This document shows, piece by piece, positions 17,421 to 26,248 of a stretch of 53,358 bases of DNA. A program made the position numbers and the translations under genes. Position 1 is the stretch's first letter. Every line of letters begins with the position of its first letter. The stretch spans positions 1-53,358 of the forward strand of contig JAFUXH010000098.1 in NCBI GenBank assembly GCA_017470945.1, in the 5' to 3' direction. Under the pieces are notes generated by a model, which was given only the letters and a program-made list of their open reading frames with translations, did not search any database and was not told where the DNA came from. The DNA comes from Clostridia bacterium (GTDB lineage Bacteria; Bacillota; Clostridia; Christensenellales; Aristaeellaceae).

Positions 17421-17480
17421 CAAAACCAATGCAGTGATAGATCGTCGGAATGGCGATGATGAAGGTCAAAAGATCGGATG

Positions 17481-17717
17481 CCGCAGTTTGTGATCTTTAT
17501 AATCCTGTTTCTGTGCGCTAAATTGATATTCCCGTTGACAACGCCGTCCATGGTGAACGATTTCAAGGCCTGCGGCAGGCTGATCATGCTGGCGACAGGC
17601 TTCCGCATTGCCAAAATCAAGGATTTCCCCATTGCCGATATGATCCCCGCCATGATCCTTGTATGGCCGATCAGCTGGGTGTTTTCTTCCTTCATTATGC
17701 CGCTGCTCATGCATTAA
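17481..17717 (+). pseudogene. Truncated second copy of the DUF554 3' end
   Basis: This stretch repeats 1027-1263 with six substitutions and encodes the last 78 residues of DUF554 up to its own TAA. The N-terminal two thirds are missing and no RBS precedes the first ATG (17478), so it is not expected to be translated into a working protein. The low divergence means a recent duplication or recombination event. Confidence 0.9.
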
Positions 17718-17800
17718 GAAAACCCGCGGAATACCGGAGCAAAAAAACGAGGATGCTCCTGCGTAATGACGCATGCCGAGATTTCGAGAAAAACAAAATT

Positions 17801-17829
17801 CCGCCTGTCGGCAAGAAGCCGGCAGGCGG
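17801..17829. terminator. Bidirectional intrinsic terminator
   Basis: A 12-bp stem with one G:U pair (CCGCCTGTCGGC 17801-17812, GCCGGCAGGCGG 17818-17829), with AAAACAAAATT on the left and ATTTGTTT on the right. It lies 48 bases after the GH1 stop on the minus strand. Confidence 0.85.
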
Positions 17830-17877
17830 ATTTGTTTCCCAGAGGGGGGTGAACTAAGCAGGTGAAACGGTTCAAGA

Positions 17878-19158
17878 TTACGCCCCATAACGGCCGAGAA
17901 ATTTCAGGCTTTCCTTCGGCGTTCTTGCCATGGTTTCCCGGTTGACGGCGATCAGCCCAAAGGTCATGGCATATCCCTTCTGCCACTCAAAGTTGTCCAT
18001 CAGGCTCCAATGGCAGTAGCCCTTGACGGGGATGCCATCCGAAACGCAATGCTCCACGCCCTGCAGCGCCCGGCGGATGAATTCCACCCGGCGGCTGTCG
18101 TCGGCGGTGGCGATACCGTTTTCCGTAACGATCAGGTCGCCCTTGAAATCTTCACGCACCTTGCGGATCACGTGCTCCAGCGCTTCGGGATAGAATTCAT
18201 AATCCATCTGGGTCAGTTCCGCGCCTTCCGGGCAGGGCAGCTGGCCCGCTTTGCCGTACTGGGTGCGGGTATAATTCTGCACGCCCAGGAAATCGTCCCC
18301 CAGGATATAGGGCAGATAGTGGCGGAATTCCTCGTCCCAGGTGTCCCGGACGAATTGTTCGCCGCCGGGCAGGGCCTGCAGATCATGGAGGGACAGGGTG
18401 ATACCCACCTGGATCTGCGGGCAGATTTCCTTGATGGCCGCTTTCGCCGCCTGGTGTGCCCGGAACACCAGGGCATCCCCCTCCTGCGTCCGGGAGGAAA
18501 CGAAGATCTGGGGCTGCGGCGTGCCGAACACCTGGGCGTTTTCCATGGCGGCATACTTCATGTTTTCCATCATTTTTTCAAAGTTCATGCCCACCTGCAC
18601 GGTGCCCTCGGCCTTTTTGGCGTTCTTCGCCTGCTCCGCCATCAGCCGAAAGCGGTGGGAAATGGCGGCCAGCTGCAAGCCCATGTTGGCCTCGTTGATG
18701 GTGCAAATGTATCTCAGCTCGCCGCCCAGCTTTTTTGTCACATATTCAGCATAGCGGCGGAAATATTCAACGGTGCTTTCCGCTTCCCAGCCGCCCTTTT
18801 GAATGAGCCACACCGGGCTGGTAAAGTGCATCAGCGTCACCATGGGCTCCACGCCGTTTTCCTTGCAGCAGGCGATCACCTTGCGGTAGTGCTCGATTTC
18901 ATTATCGTCAAACTGCCCTTCCTCCGGCTCGATCCGGGCCCATTCGATGGAGAAGCGGTAGGCGTTCAAGCCCGCCTGGGCCAGCAGCTTGATATCTTCC
19001 TCATACCGGTTGTAGTGGTCGCAGGCGATACCGCTGGGCTCGGTGAAGCTGCTGTGGGGCAGCTGCTCCTGGGCCCAATAATCGCTGTGGATGTTGTTGC
19101 CCTCCACCTGATGGGCGGCGGTGGACGCGCCGATCAGAAATTCTTTGGGGAAAGCCAT
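17878..19158 (-). CDS. GH1 beta-glucosidase-like glycosidase
   Basis: A 426-residue glycoside hydrolase family 1 enzyme, retaining, cytoplasmic (no signal peptide). It begins with FPKEFLIGASTAAHQVEGNN, the acid/base is Glu156 in TINEAN (normally TxNEP; the proline is alanine), and the nucleophile is Glu346 in IVTENG. WSLMDNFEW near the C-terminus completes the active site. It cleaves beta-glucosides or related beta-glycosides; nothing shows the phospho-beta-glucosidase type. ATG at 19158 follows GGAGGTACATCT. It is last in the six-gene glycoside operon, 12 bases after GH43. Confidence 0.94.
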   Translation of the reverse strand: MAFPKEFLIGASTAAHQVEGNNIHSDYWAQEQLPHSSFTEPSGIACDHYNRYEEDIKLLAQAGLNAYRFSIEWARIEPEEGQFDDNEIEHYRKVIACCKENGVEPMVTLMHFTSPVWLIQKGGWEAESTVEYFRRYAEYVTKKLGGELRYICTINEANMGLQLAAISHRFRLMAEQAKNAKKAEGTVQVGMNFEKMMENMKYAAMENAQVFGTPQPQIFVSSRTQEGDALVFRAHQAAKAAIKEICPQIQVGITLSLHDLQALPGGEQFVRDTWDEEFRHYLPYILGDDFLGVQNYTRTQYGKAGQLPCPEGAELTQMDYEFYPEALEHVIRKVREDFKGDLIVTENGIATADDSRRVEFIRRALQGVEHCVSDGIPVKGYCHWSLMDNFEWQKGYAMTFGLIAVNRETMARTPKESLKFLGRYGA

Positions 19159-19170
19159 AGATGTACCTCC

Positions 19171-20970
19171 TTACAGCTTCACGCAGGTGCCTTCGGTGAT
19201 GCCGCATTCGTTGAACGCGTCCACCCGAACAAAGTATTCCCGATCCTTGATCAGCGCGCCGACGCGCTGTTCTCCATCCCGGAACACCATATAGCTGTGA
19301 TACAGCTTTTCCGGGCTTTCGCCGAAGAGGATGTTGTAGCCCAGGGTATTTTCCTGTGCCTGAATATTCACGTTCATATCCAGATCGCCGATACGCCGGG
19401 CGGTGAAGGCGGGCGCAGCGGGCTTTTCCCCTTCGCCCAGGCCAAACACGCGCAGGCCCGAAACGCAGGGCTTTTGATCGTATGGCACCGCCATCTGGGA
19501 CAGGCGCAGGAACCGGATTTTGATGCCCTCCTCCCGCACGATCAGATCGTGGGAAAGGTCGGTTTCCGCCTGGGATTTATCCGCCATCACGAACCAGGCT
19601 TCCCCGTCCAGGGACCCTTCCAGCTTCCACTGGGTTTTCAGATCCCGCTCCTCGATATACCGGGCCTGGGTGCCGGGGCGGATATCGCCGGGGCAAGGAA
19701 CGTCGATTTTGTCATCGGCAAAATTGACCTGCACCGCGTGGACGCGGAACGCCTTGCCCAAATCCACCGTCAGCCATTCGTCACGGCTATTGGTTGCCGC
19801 CTGCCACCAGGTTTGCACGTTTTCTTCGGTGGCTTTCTTGGCTTCGTGACCCGCCGTGCAGGAGGAAGCGAAAGCAGATTTTCCAACGCTCAGCAGCATC
19901 CAGGCGGGGTCCCGCCAGGGGTCCTGCCGGAAGCCTGAAAGGCTCATGGGCCAGTCGCCGTAGCGCTGATTGCAGTACAGCTCCCCGTCCCCATCGAAGC
20001 CCGCGGGCCACAGGCCCACCCGGCGCTCAAAATCGTGGTTCACGCTGATGCGCATTGTGGCGGTGTGCCACCAATTGCCCTGATCGTCCTGCATAGTGCT
20101 GCCGTGACCCGCACCGGGCAGGAAACCACCGGGATGATAGGAATAGGGATTGTTTTTCGCCAAAGTGAAGGGGCCCATGGGGCTGTCGCTCACATATACG
20201 CCGTCGGAATAGGTGTTGTACTGTGTACCGGGGCAGGCGTATTGCAGATAATTTTTTCCGCAGTGCTTGTCCATCCAGGCCCCTTCGATGTAGGGGCGGT
20301 TGGTGAACATGCCCCGGATCATGGGCTTCAAGTGCGCCGGGATCTGGCTTTCCGGCACGGCGTTGTGCTGGAAGAACGCCTGATATTTTTGCTCCACCTC
20401 TTCCTCGGTGGCGGGCAGGGTGCTGTTGTCCTCCCCCACGCGCTCAAAGCCGATTTCAAAGGGATGCCCTTCGACCAGCGCCTGTTTTTCGCCCTTGGGC
20501 TGCATGGTGGCGGGGTCCAGCTCCACACCCCAGATGGGCGTCTGATTGGAGCAGCCCCAATAGAAATACACCCGACCGTCGTCATCCACAAACAAATTGG
20601 GGTCCCAGAAGGGGAAGCTGCCGGGCACCTTTTCATAGGGGCCGCGCAAAATATCCTTCGTGCGCCAGCGGTCGCAGATTTGATCGTTTTTGGAAGCGCA
20701 CAGCCACACCCAGCCATCCTTCACCCGCACGTCCGGGGCGTAGTCATAGAGGGGCAAATCCTTGGGCAGCCGATGATTTTCCCAGTTCACCAGATCATCC
20801 GACACCCACACGCCCAGGGTCATGGAGGCGAAGATGTAATACCGGCCCTCAAAGCAGATCATGGAAGGGTCGGCGGCCTCCCGGCAAATCTGCATCTGCC
20901 CGTGCCGGCGGGGGTCGGCGTTGAACTGGTAGCGATAATTGATATTGAGGGGATTACAGGAATACTTCAT
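19171..20970 (-). CDS. GH43-family glycosidase with C-terminal discoidin-like domain
   Basis: A 599-residue protein. The N-terminal five-bladed propeller shows the GH43 triad: Asp34 (AADPSM, base), Asp123 (FWDPNLFVDD) and Glu229 (YIEGAW, acid). A second part (about 400-510) looks like an F5/8 type C carbohydrate-binding domain (DEWLTVDLGKAFRVHAVQV) and the end (about 515-599) like a fibronectin-III module. GH43 members remove arabinose or xylose, some galactose. No signal peptide is present, so it acts inside the cell. The start at 20970 (RBS AGGGAGAAC) overlaps the GH78 gene by 17 bases; the upstream in-frame codons are GH78 sequence in another frame. Confidence 0.9.
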   Translation of the reverse strand: MKYSCNPLNINYRYQFNADPRRHGQMQICREAADPSMICFEGRYYIFASMTLGVWVSDDLVNWENHRLPKDLPLYDYAPDVRVKDGWVWLCASKNDQICDRWRTKDILRGPYEKVPGSFPFWDPNLFVDDDGRVYFYWGCSNQTPIWGVELDPATMQPKGEKQALVEGHPFEIGFERVGEDNSTLPATEEEVEQKYQAFFQHNAVPESQIPAHLKPMIRGMFTNRPYIEGAWMDKHCGKNYLQYACPGTQYNTYSDGVYVSDSPMGPFTLAKNNPYSYHPGGFLPGAGHGSTMQDDQGNWWHTATMRISVNHDFERRVGLWPAGFDGDGELYCNQRYGDWPMSLSGFRQDPWRDPAWMLLSVGKSAFASSCTAGHEAKKATEENVQTWWQAATNSRDEWLTVDLGKAFRVHAVQVNFADDKIDVPCPGDIRPGTQARYIEERDLKTQWKLEGSLDGEAWFVMADKSQAETDLSHDLIVREEGIKIRFLRLSQMAVPYDQKPCVSGLRVFGLGEGEKPAAPAFTARRIGDLDMNVNIQAQENTLGYNILFGESPEKLYHSYMVFRDGEQRVGALIKDREYFVRVDAFNECGITEGTCVKL

Positions 20971-23203
20971 ACCGATGTTCTCCCTTCTCTGCGGTATATT
21001 CCTGGCCGTTTGGCAGCCTGATCTGCGCTTGAACGGGAACGGCGATATCGAAAACCAGGCGGTTTCCTTCGTATGCCCAGCCGCTTTGGATCGTACCGAT
21101 GGGCGCGCGCCATTCCGCTTTTGCATGGCCCAGGGAAGGATGGGGCTTGGGGGCGATCACCAATTGACCGTCGCGGTACTGGATGCCGCACACGCCGTCG
21201 AACAGCCAGCCGGAAATGGCCCCGTAGGAATAATGATTCAGGGAATCGTGCACCGTGCCGTCGGGCCGCACGCCATCCCAGGTTTCCCAGATGGTGGTGG
21301 CGCCCTTTTTCACGGCATAGAGCCAGCCGGGGCAATCCTCCTGGAGGAGCAGCTTGTAGGCGGTGTCCACGTGGCCGTAGTCCGCCAGCACCCGGCACAG
21401 GTCGGGGGTGGACAGGAAGCCGGTGTTGAGATGATATCCGTTTTGCTCCACCAGCTTGTTCAGATCGTCCGCCGCGGCCTGGGCTTCGTCCCCCGTCAGC
21501 AGGCCAAAGGCGATGGCCCGCACGTAATCGCATTGGCGGTCGGATTCGATTTTTCCATCCCGGGTGCAACTGAAACGCCAGGCATTGCGGATGTTTTCAG
21601 AAAGCGCCGCGTACTTTTCCGCGTCCTCATCTTTTCCCAGGACGCGGGCGATTTGCGAAAGCAGCGCGGCGGATTTGAAGTAATAGGCCGTAGCCACCGC
21701 CGGGGCGCCTTCCATGGCGTTCTTGCGCATAGCCAGCATGTTATTCACATCCGGCTCGCACCATTCGCCGAAGTGGAAGCCCTGATCCATCAGGTATTCC
21801 TTCCAGGGGTTATTTTCATTCTGGGGCCGGGTTTCCTTGGCCCTATTTTCGCAGAAGGACAGCCAGCGGGCCATCATATCGTAGTTTTCTTGCAGGATTT
21901 CTTTTTCCCCATACGCCTGGTACAGCGCCCAGGGCACCAGAACGCAGGCGTCGCCCCAGCCCGCGCTTCCCTGGAGCGCCAGGGAAATCGGATCCCGCTT
22001 ATCGTTGATGGGGGCGATGTTGGCGATCAGGCCGTTTTCCGCCTGGGCCAGGCGGCACTCCCCCAGCCATTTGCGCAGGATGGGGTAGCAATCGGCCAGA
22101 TACACGGCGGTGAGGGCGAATACCCCCGCGTCCCCCGTCCAGCCCGCCCGCTCCCGGGTGGGGCAATCGGTGGGCACGTCGCAGAAATTGCCGCGCATGC
22201 TCCACAGGCTGTTTTGAAACAGCTGGTTCACATCGGCATTGCCGCATGCAAAGAAGCCCACCTGGGGCATTTGGGAATACACGGCGATGGCGGTGAAGGA
22301 CGCGCCCGTCAGGTCGATCTCCGTTTCCACTTTCGCGTAACGGAAGCCGAACAGGGCAAAGCTGGGCTTGTATACGTTCAGCCCGTCCTTGCAGACGTAT
22401 TCGATCTTCTGCGGGATGCCGCCGTTTTTGTTGCGTTCGCCGGGTTCAAAATTGCTTTGGGTAAAATTGCCGTTTTCATCCAGGGCTTCCCCGTGCCACA
22501 GGGTGATTTTCTGCCCGGCCTTCGCCGTCAGGCGCAATTCGGGATAGCCCGCCAGATTCTGGCCGAAGTCAATGACGGTTTCGCCGTTGGGGGTTTTGAT
22601 CAGCTTTCCGGGGAACCGCTCCTGCTCCAGGATGGGCACGCTTTCCGAGGGGGCCAGGTTGTCATAGCCAAAATCCCGCGCCGTCACACCATGCCAGCCG
22701 GTCAGGGTTTCCAGCCGGGCGTCGTAGGCTTCGCCGATTTCCAGATCGTTTTCCCGGATGGGGCCCTGCTGGGTGGCCTCCCAGCCTTCGTCGCTGCACA
22801 GCACAGGCGCGCCGTCGATTTCCAGCTGGCACAGCAAGGCCAGGTCGGCGCCGTAATAGTTCCGCAGGCCGTCGATGCCCACGCCGCCCCGGTACCAGCC
22901 GTCCCCCAGGGTGACGGCGATTTCGTTTTCGCCAACGTTCAGCAAACGGGAAACGTCATAGCGCTGCACCGTCAGCCGCTGGCGATAATCTCCGGTGCCG
23001 GGGGCCAGCACAAAATCGCCTACCCGCTTGCCGTTGATGCACGCGGCGTACAGCCCGTGGCAAGTGATATACAGCCAGGCGTTTTCCGTGCTTTTCACGT
23101 CAAAGCGTCGACGCAGGTAGGCCGCGGGCTGCTTGATTTCCGGATCGTGGGGCAATTCCGGGTCGATCCATTTCGCCCGCCAGGTTTCAGGCAGCAGCTT
23201 CAT
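20954..23203 (-). CDS. GH78 alpha-L-rhamnosidase-like protein
   Basis: A 749-residue inverting rhamnosidase. The N-terminus carries the beta-sandwich Bac_rhamnosid_N region (LYITCHGLYAACINGKRVGD, LGDGWYRGG); the (alpha/alpha)6 barrel contains the hallmark VPTDCPTRERAGWTGD, whose glutamate is the predicted general acid, and a later WETWDG. The C-terminal sandwich ends the protein. It releases L-rhamnose from flavonoid glycosides, pectin fragments or saponins, and the window also holds rhamnose catabolic genes at 47607-51241. No signal peptide. ATG at 23203 after GGGAGGTTTTGAT; only one base separates it from the preceding stop. Confidence 0.94.
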   Translation of the reverse strand: MKLLPETWRAKWIDPELPHDPEIKQPAAYLRRRFDVKSTENAWLYITCHGLYAACINGKRVGDFVLAPGTGDYRQRLTVQRYDVSRLLNVGENEIAVTLGDGWYRGGVGIDGLRNYYGADLALLCQLEIDGAPVLCSDEGWEATQQGPIRENDLEIGEAYDARLETLTGWHGVTARDFGYDNLAPSESVPILEQERFPGKLIKTPNGETVIDFGQNLAGYPELRLTAKAGQKITLWHGEALDENGNFTQSNFEPGERNKNGGIPQKIEYVCKDGLNVYKPSFALFGFRYAKVETEIDLTGASFTAIAVYSQMPQVGFFACGNADVNQLFQNSLWSMRGNFCDVPTDCPTRERAGWTGDAGVFALTAVYLADCYPILRKWLGECRLAQAENGLIANIAPINDKRDPISLALQGSAGWGDACVLVPWALYQAYGEKEILQENYDMMARWLSFCENRAKETRPQNENNPWKEYLMDQGFHFGEWCEPDVNNMLAMRKNAMEGAPAVATAYYFKSAALLSQIARVLGKDEDAEKYAALSENIRNAWRFSCTRDGKIESDRQCDYVRAIAFGLLTGDEAQAAADDLNKLVEQNGYHLNTGFLSTPDLCRVLADYGHVDTAYKLLLQEDCPGWLYAVKKGATTIWETWDGVRPDGTVHDSLNHYSYGAISGWLFDGVCGIQYRDGQLVIAPKPHPSLGHAKAEWRAPIGTIQSGWAYEGNRLVFDIAVPVQAQIRLPNGQEYTAEKGEHRYEVFL

Positions 23204-23204
23204 A

Positions 23205-24050
23205 TCAAAACCTCCCGTTCAGCCATTCGGCGCTCTTTTCCAGGCTCTTGATGGGGTCCTTATCGATCCAGTTCTTGTGGCTCTCCAGCACCACGGCCTG
23301 AATGCCATTTTGAAGGGCGATTTCCTTCATGCCGTCCAGATCCATGTTGCCCGTGCCCAGTTCGACGCTGTCGCATTTCAGGATGGGCGTCATGGCGGGG
23401 CCGGACTGCCGGGCTCCCCGGTCGGTTATGTGCCACAGCTTCATGCGATTTCCCAGGCGGCGCATCCAAGTCTTGGCATCCGCCCCGCCATCGGCAAACC
23501 AGAAGCTATCAAACTCAAAGTTCACCAGTGCTGGGTCGGTATCGGAAAGGAGAATGTCATACGCCCGCAGGCCCGGCTTCACTTGAAGCAATTCCACATT
23601 GTGGTTGTGGTACAATAAAGATAAATTCGCCTGTTTCAAGGCTTCTCCTGTTTTGTTGAGCCGTTTTGCCAGTTCCCGCACCGTTTTTTCGTCGCCGTAG
23701 TCAAAGCGGTACATGCCGGTGATGACCACCGTGTCGGTGTGAAAAGCATTGGCCTCCTCCGCCACCTTGTCCGCCTCTCGCTCCAGGCTGCCAAGGTCAC
23801 TATGCAGGCTGATGACGGACAGGCCCGCTTCCTCCAGCAGCGCTTTCCAATCGAGCTTGCCGCCCTTGCCCGTGGGCATTCCGGCGGCCCGGGTCATCAT
23901 GCGCACCATAAAGGAGGCGGGGTGGATCATGAAGCGATTGAGCTCAAGGCCGTCGTATCCGGCGGCCTTGACGCGTTTCAGGGTGGCGCGGGCAGCCGCT
24001 TCGCTGCCCGTCACCGTACCCAGCATGATTTGCTGTACTGCTGTTTTCAT
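23205..24050 (-). CDS. Sugar phosphate isomerase/epimerase-like TIM-barrel protein
   Basis: A 281-residue protein of the xylose-isomerase-like AP endonuclease 2 superfamily. Likely metal and substrate residues are in LLYHNHNVE, NFEFDSFWF, LWHITDRG and VVLESHKNW. Members interconvert ketoses, inositols or 3-keto-glycosides; the exact reaction is not predictable. It overlaps the GH2 stop by four bases (ATGA) and is directly followed by GH78. Its presence inside a glycosidase operon recalls 3-keto-glycoside metabolism, but no GMC or GFO/IDH oxidoreductase lies nearby to support that route. Confidence 0.85.
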   Translation of the reverse strand: MKTAVQQIMLGTVTGSEAAARATLKRVKAAGYDGLELNRFMIHPASFMVRMMTRAAGMPTGKGGKLDWKALLEEAGLSVISLHSDLGSLEREADKVAEEANAFHTDTVVITGMYRFDYGDEKTVRELAKRLNKTGEALKQANLSLLYHNHNVELLQVKPGLRAYDILLSDTDPALVNFEFDSFWFADGGADAKTWMRRLGNRMKLWHITDRGARQSGPAMTPILKCDSVELGTGNMDLDGMKEIALQNGIQAVVLESHKNWIDKDPIKSLEKSAEWLNGRF

Positions 24051-26248
24051 TTTTTGATCCCCTGCAGCACCCGGTTCAATTGCTTGATGCTCTCCTCATC
24101 CGCGCCGGACTGCTTGAGCAGGCTCAGCATGGTCATGCGGCCCATCATCCGCTGGAGCGCGGGGTTATCCTTCACGGCGTCCGCCACGTCGCCCCGGGCG
24201 GCGCTGGCCTTGGCCATCATCTGGTTAATGATCGCCCCGGCCTGGGGATGGGCCCGAAGCTCCGCCAGGGTATCCTGCACGGAGAAACAGGAAGTATCGA
24301 TTTCAGCGGCGTCAAACCAATTGGTGACGGAAGCGGCGGCCTTGTTGAAGATGTAGCTTTCATCCGGGACGCTGACCCGGCGAACGCACATGGTATCCTG
24401 GGCGTCGCCCGCTTCGACTTTGATCAGGTGTTCACCCAGCAGCGGGATGCGGAAACGGAACACGGTTTTGCCCGCCTGGGTTTCCACCTTCGTCCCATCC
24501 ACATACAATGTCACGCTGGGCTGGTTGGAATACACCTTGATTTCGGTTTCGGTGACCGCCCTATTTTGATACCGCTTGCCGCACAGGTGCACGAAGGGCT
24601 CCCGCTTGTTCCAGGCGGCTTTGTAAAGATAGAAGGCATCCTTGCGCAGCGACCGATCGAAGGTGACCAGGCCCTTCTGGTTTTCGCCGTGCTTGCCGCC
24701 CTCGTCGCGCCCGTCGGCAGCGAAATCGAACAGGTTCCACACGTGGGTGGCCCACAGGTAGGGGCGCGCCTCGATCATGCGCAGCATGTGCTCGTGGTAC
24801 AGCGCCTGGTAATCCTCGGTGTAATCGCCCTTTTCGGGGTGCTCGGCATGATAGGCCGGATTGGCGTCCGCGCCATATTCGGAAAAGCCAATCACCCGAT
24901 CCGGATATTGGGCGTGGAATTCGTCAAAGAATTCGTCGGTCTGGTCCATGTCCCCCAGATACCAGCCGAAGTACAGGTTGTAGCTGTTGATATCCGGGAT
25001 CTCCAGGATGGGGCTGTCGGTTTCCAGCATGAACACGTCGGCCATGGTGGTAAGCCGGGTCTTGTCCATCCGGTGGCAAAGGTCGTTGAGCAGCCGGTGG
25101 TTTTCCAGCAGGTCGTCGTTCACCGCGCTGGCGGCGGTGATTTCGTTGGACAGGCCCCACACGACAATGGCGGGGTGGTTGTAGCACTGGGTAATCAGCT
25201 CCCGCATCTGGGACAGGGTGTTTTCCCGGCCATTTTTCATGTGCATGGTAATGTAGGGGATCTCCGCCCACACCACGATGCCGTTTTCGTCGCACAGGTC
25301 ATAGAATTCCTGGGCGTGCTGATAGTGGGCCAGGCGCAGGGTGTTGGCGCCGATTTCCCGGATGATGGCCATGTCCGCTTTGTGGTCCTCATAGGACAGG
25401 GCGTTGCCCTTGCCCTTCAGGTCCTGGTGGTGGCTGACGCCCCGGAGGGGATAGCTGCGGCCGTTGAGGAAGAAGCCATTCTCCGGGTCGCAGTGATATG
25501 CCCGGCAGCCGAAGCGGGCGCTGATTTCGTCGCCGTTGTCCAGCTTAGCGGCAGCGGTATACAGATAGGGATCATCCACGCCGTCCCACAGATGCACGTT
25601 TTCGATCACAAATTCCGCCTGGGCGTGGCCATCCACGGAGGGCACGGTTTTGGTTTCCCCATTCACGGTCATGGAAACTTGCTCGGCATTCTGCCAGGTT
25701 TCCACGGTGACGGAAGCCGTTTTCTTCTCCAGATCAACGATGGGCGTTACCTTGATGCCGGGGGTACCGTCCTTGATAAGCTCAAAGTGATTTTTCGGCA
25801 CGGTGATGAGCTTCACTTCCCGGTACAGGCCGCCGTAAAAGGTGAAGTCGGCCTTTTGCGGATAGACCGTATCGTTATCCGCGTTATTGACCGAGATCGC
25901 CAGGATATTTTTTTCTGCCCGTTCCTCGGTCAATTCCACCCGGAAGGCGGAATACCCGCCCTCGTGATGGGTCAGGTGCTTGCCGTTGAAATACACGTCC
26001 GCCGTCATGGCCGCGCCGTTGATTTCGAGGAAAACAGCTTCCCCGGCCAGTTCCTCGGCGGTCAATTCCCGCACGTACCAGCAAGTTCCCCGGTGATAAT
26101 CATTGCCGCCATCCTGACCGTCGACGGCGTTCCAGGTGTGGGGCAGGGAAACGGCTTCTCCCTGCCCGGCGTTTTCCATCGCTTGCTCCAGCGCGATATC
26201 CGCTTTCAAAAAGCGCCAGCCGTCCTTGAGAATGGTGATCTTACGCAT
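24047..26248 (-). CDS. GH2 beta-galactosidase/beta-glucuronidase family protein
   Basis: A 733-residue retaining GH2 enzyme. N-terminal sugar-binding sandwich (FLEINGAAMTADVYFNGKHL, EGGYSAFRVELT), immunoglobulin-like domain, and TIM barrel with acid/base Glu in WGLSNE and nucleophile Glu in GFSEYGAD. After the barrel come an Ig-like DUF4982-type module and a helical C-terminal extension of about 90 residues (from SVQDTLAELRAH). No signal peptide. The start at 26248 is nine bases after AAGGGAGA; the ATG at 26257 is too close to it. It overlaps the transporter gene by eight bases. Galactosidase and glucuronidase activities cannot be told apart. Confidence 0.92.
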   Translation of the reverse strand: MRKITILKDGWRFLKADIALEQAMENAGQGEAVSLPHTWNAVDGQDGGNDYHRGTCWYVRELTAEELAGEAVFLEINGAAMTADVYFNGKHLTHHEGGYSAFRVELTEERAEKNILAISVNNADNDTVYPQKADFTFYGGLYREVKLITVPKNHFELIKDGTPGIKVTPIVDLEKKTASVTVETWQNAEQVSMTVNGETKTVPSVDGHAQAEFVIENVHLWDGVDDPYLYTAAAKLDNGDEISARFGCRAYHCDPENGFFLNGRSYPLRGVSHHQDLKGKGNALSYEDHKADMAIIREIGANTLRLAHYQHAQEFYDLCDENGIVVWAEIPYITMHMKNGRENTLSQMRELITQCYNHPAIVVWGLSNEITAASAVNDDLLENHRLLNDLCHRMDKTRLTTMADVFMLETDSPILEIPDINSYNLYFGWYLGDMDQTDEFFDEFHAQYPDRVIGFSEYGADANPAYHAEHPEKGDYTEDYQALYHEHMLRMIEARPYLWATHVWNLFDFAADGRDEGGKHGENQKGLVTFDRSLRKDAFYLYKAAWNKREPFVHLCGKRYQNRAVTETEIKVYSNQPSVTLYVDGTKVETQAGKTVFRFRIPLLGEHLIKVEAGDAQDTMCVRRVSVPDESYIFNKAAASVTNWFDAAEIDTSCFSVQDTLAELRAHPQAGAIINQMMAKASAARGDVADAVKDNPALQRMMGRMTMLSLLKQSGADEESIKQLNRVLQGIKK

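Noticed and set aside
17351-17710. A 119-codon minus-strand frame over the DUF554 copy
   Set aside because: It is the antisense of the duplicated DUF554 segment, as is the similar frame at 933-1280.
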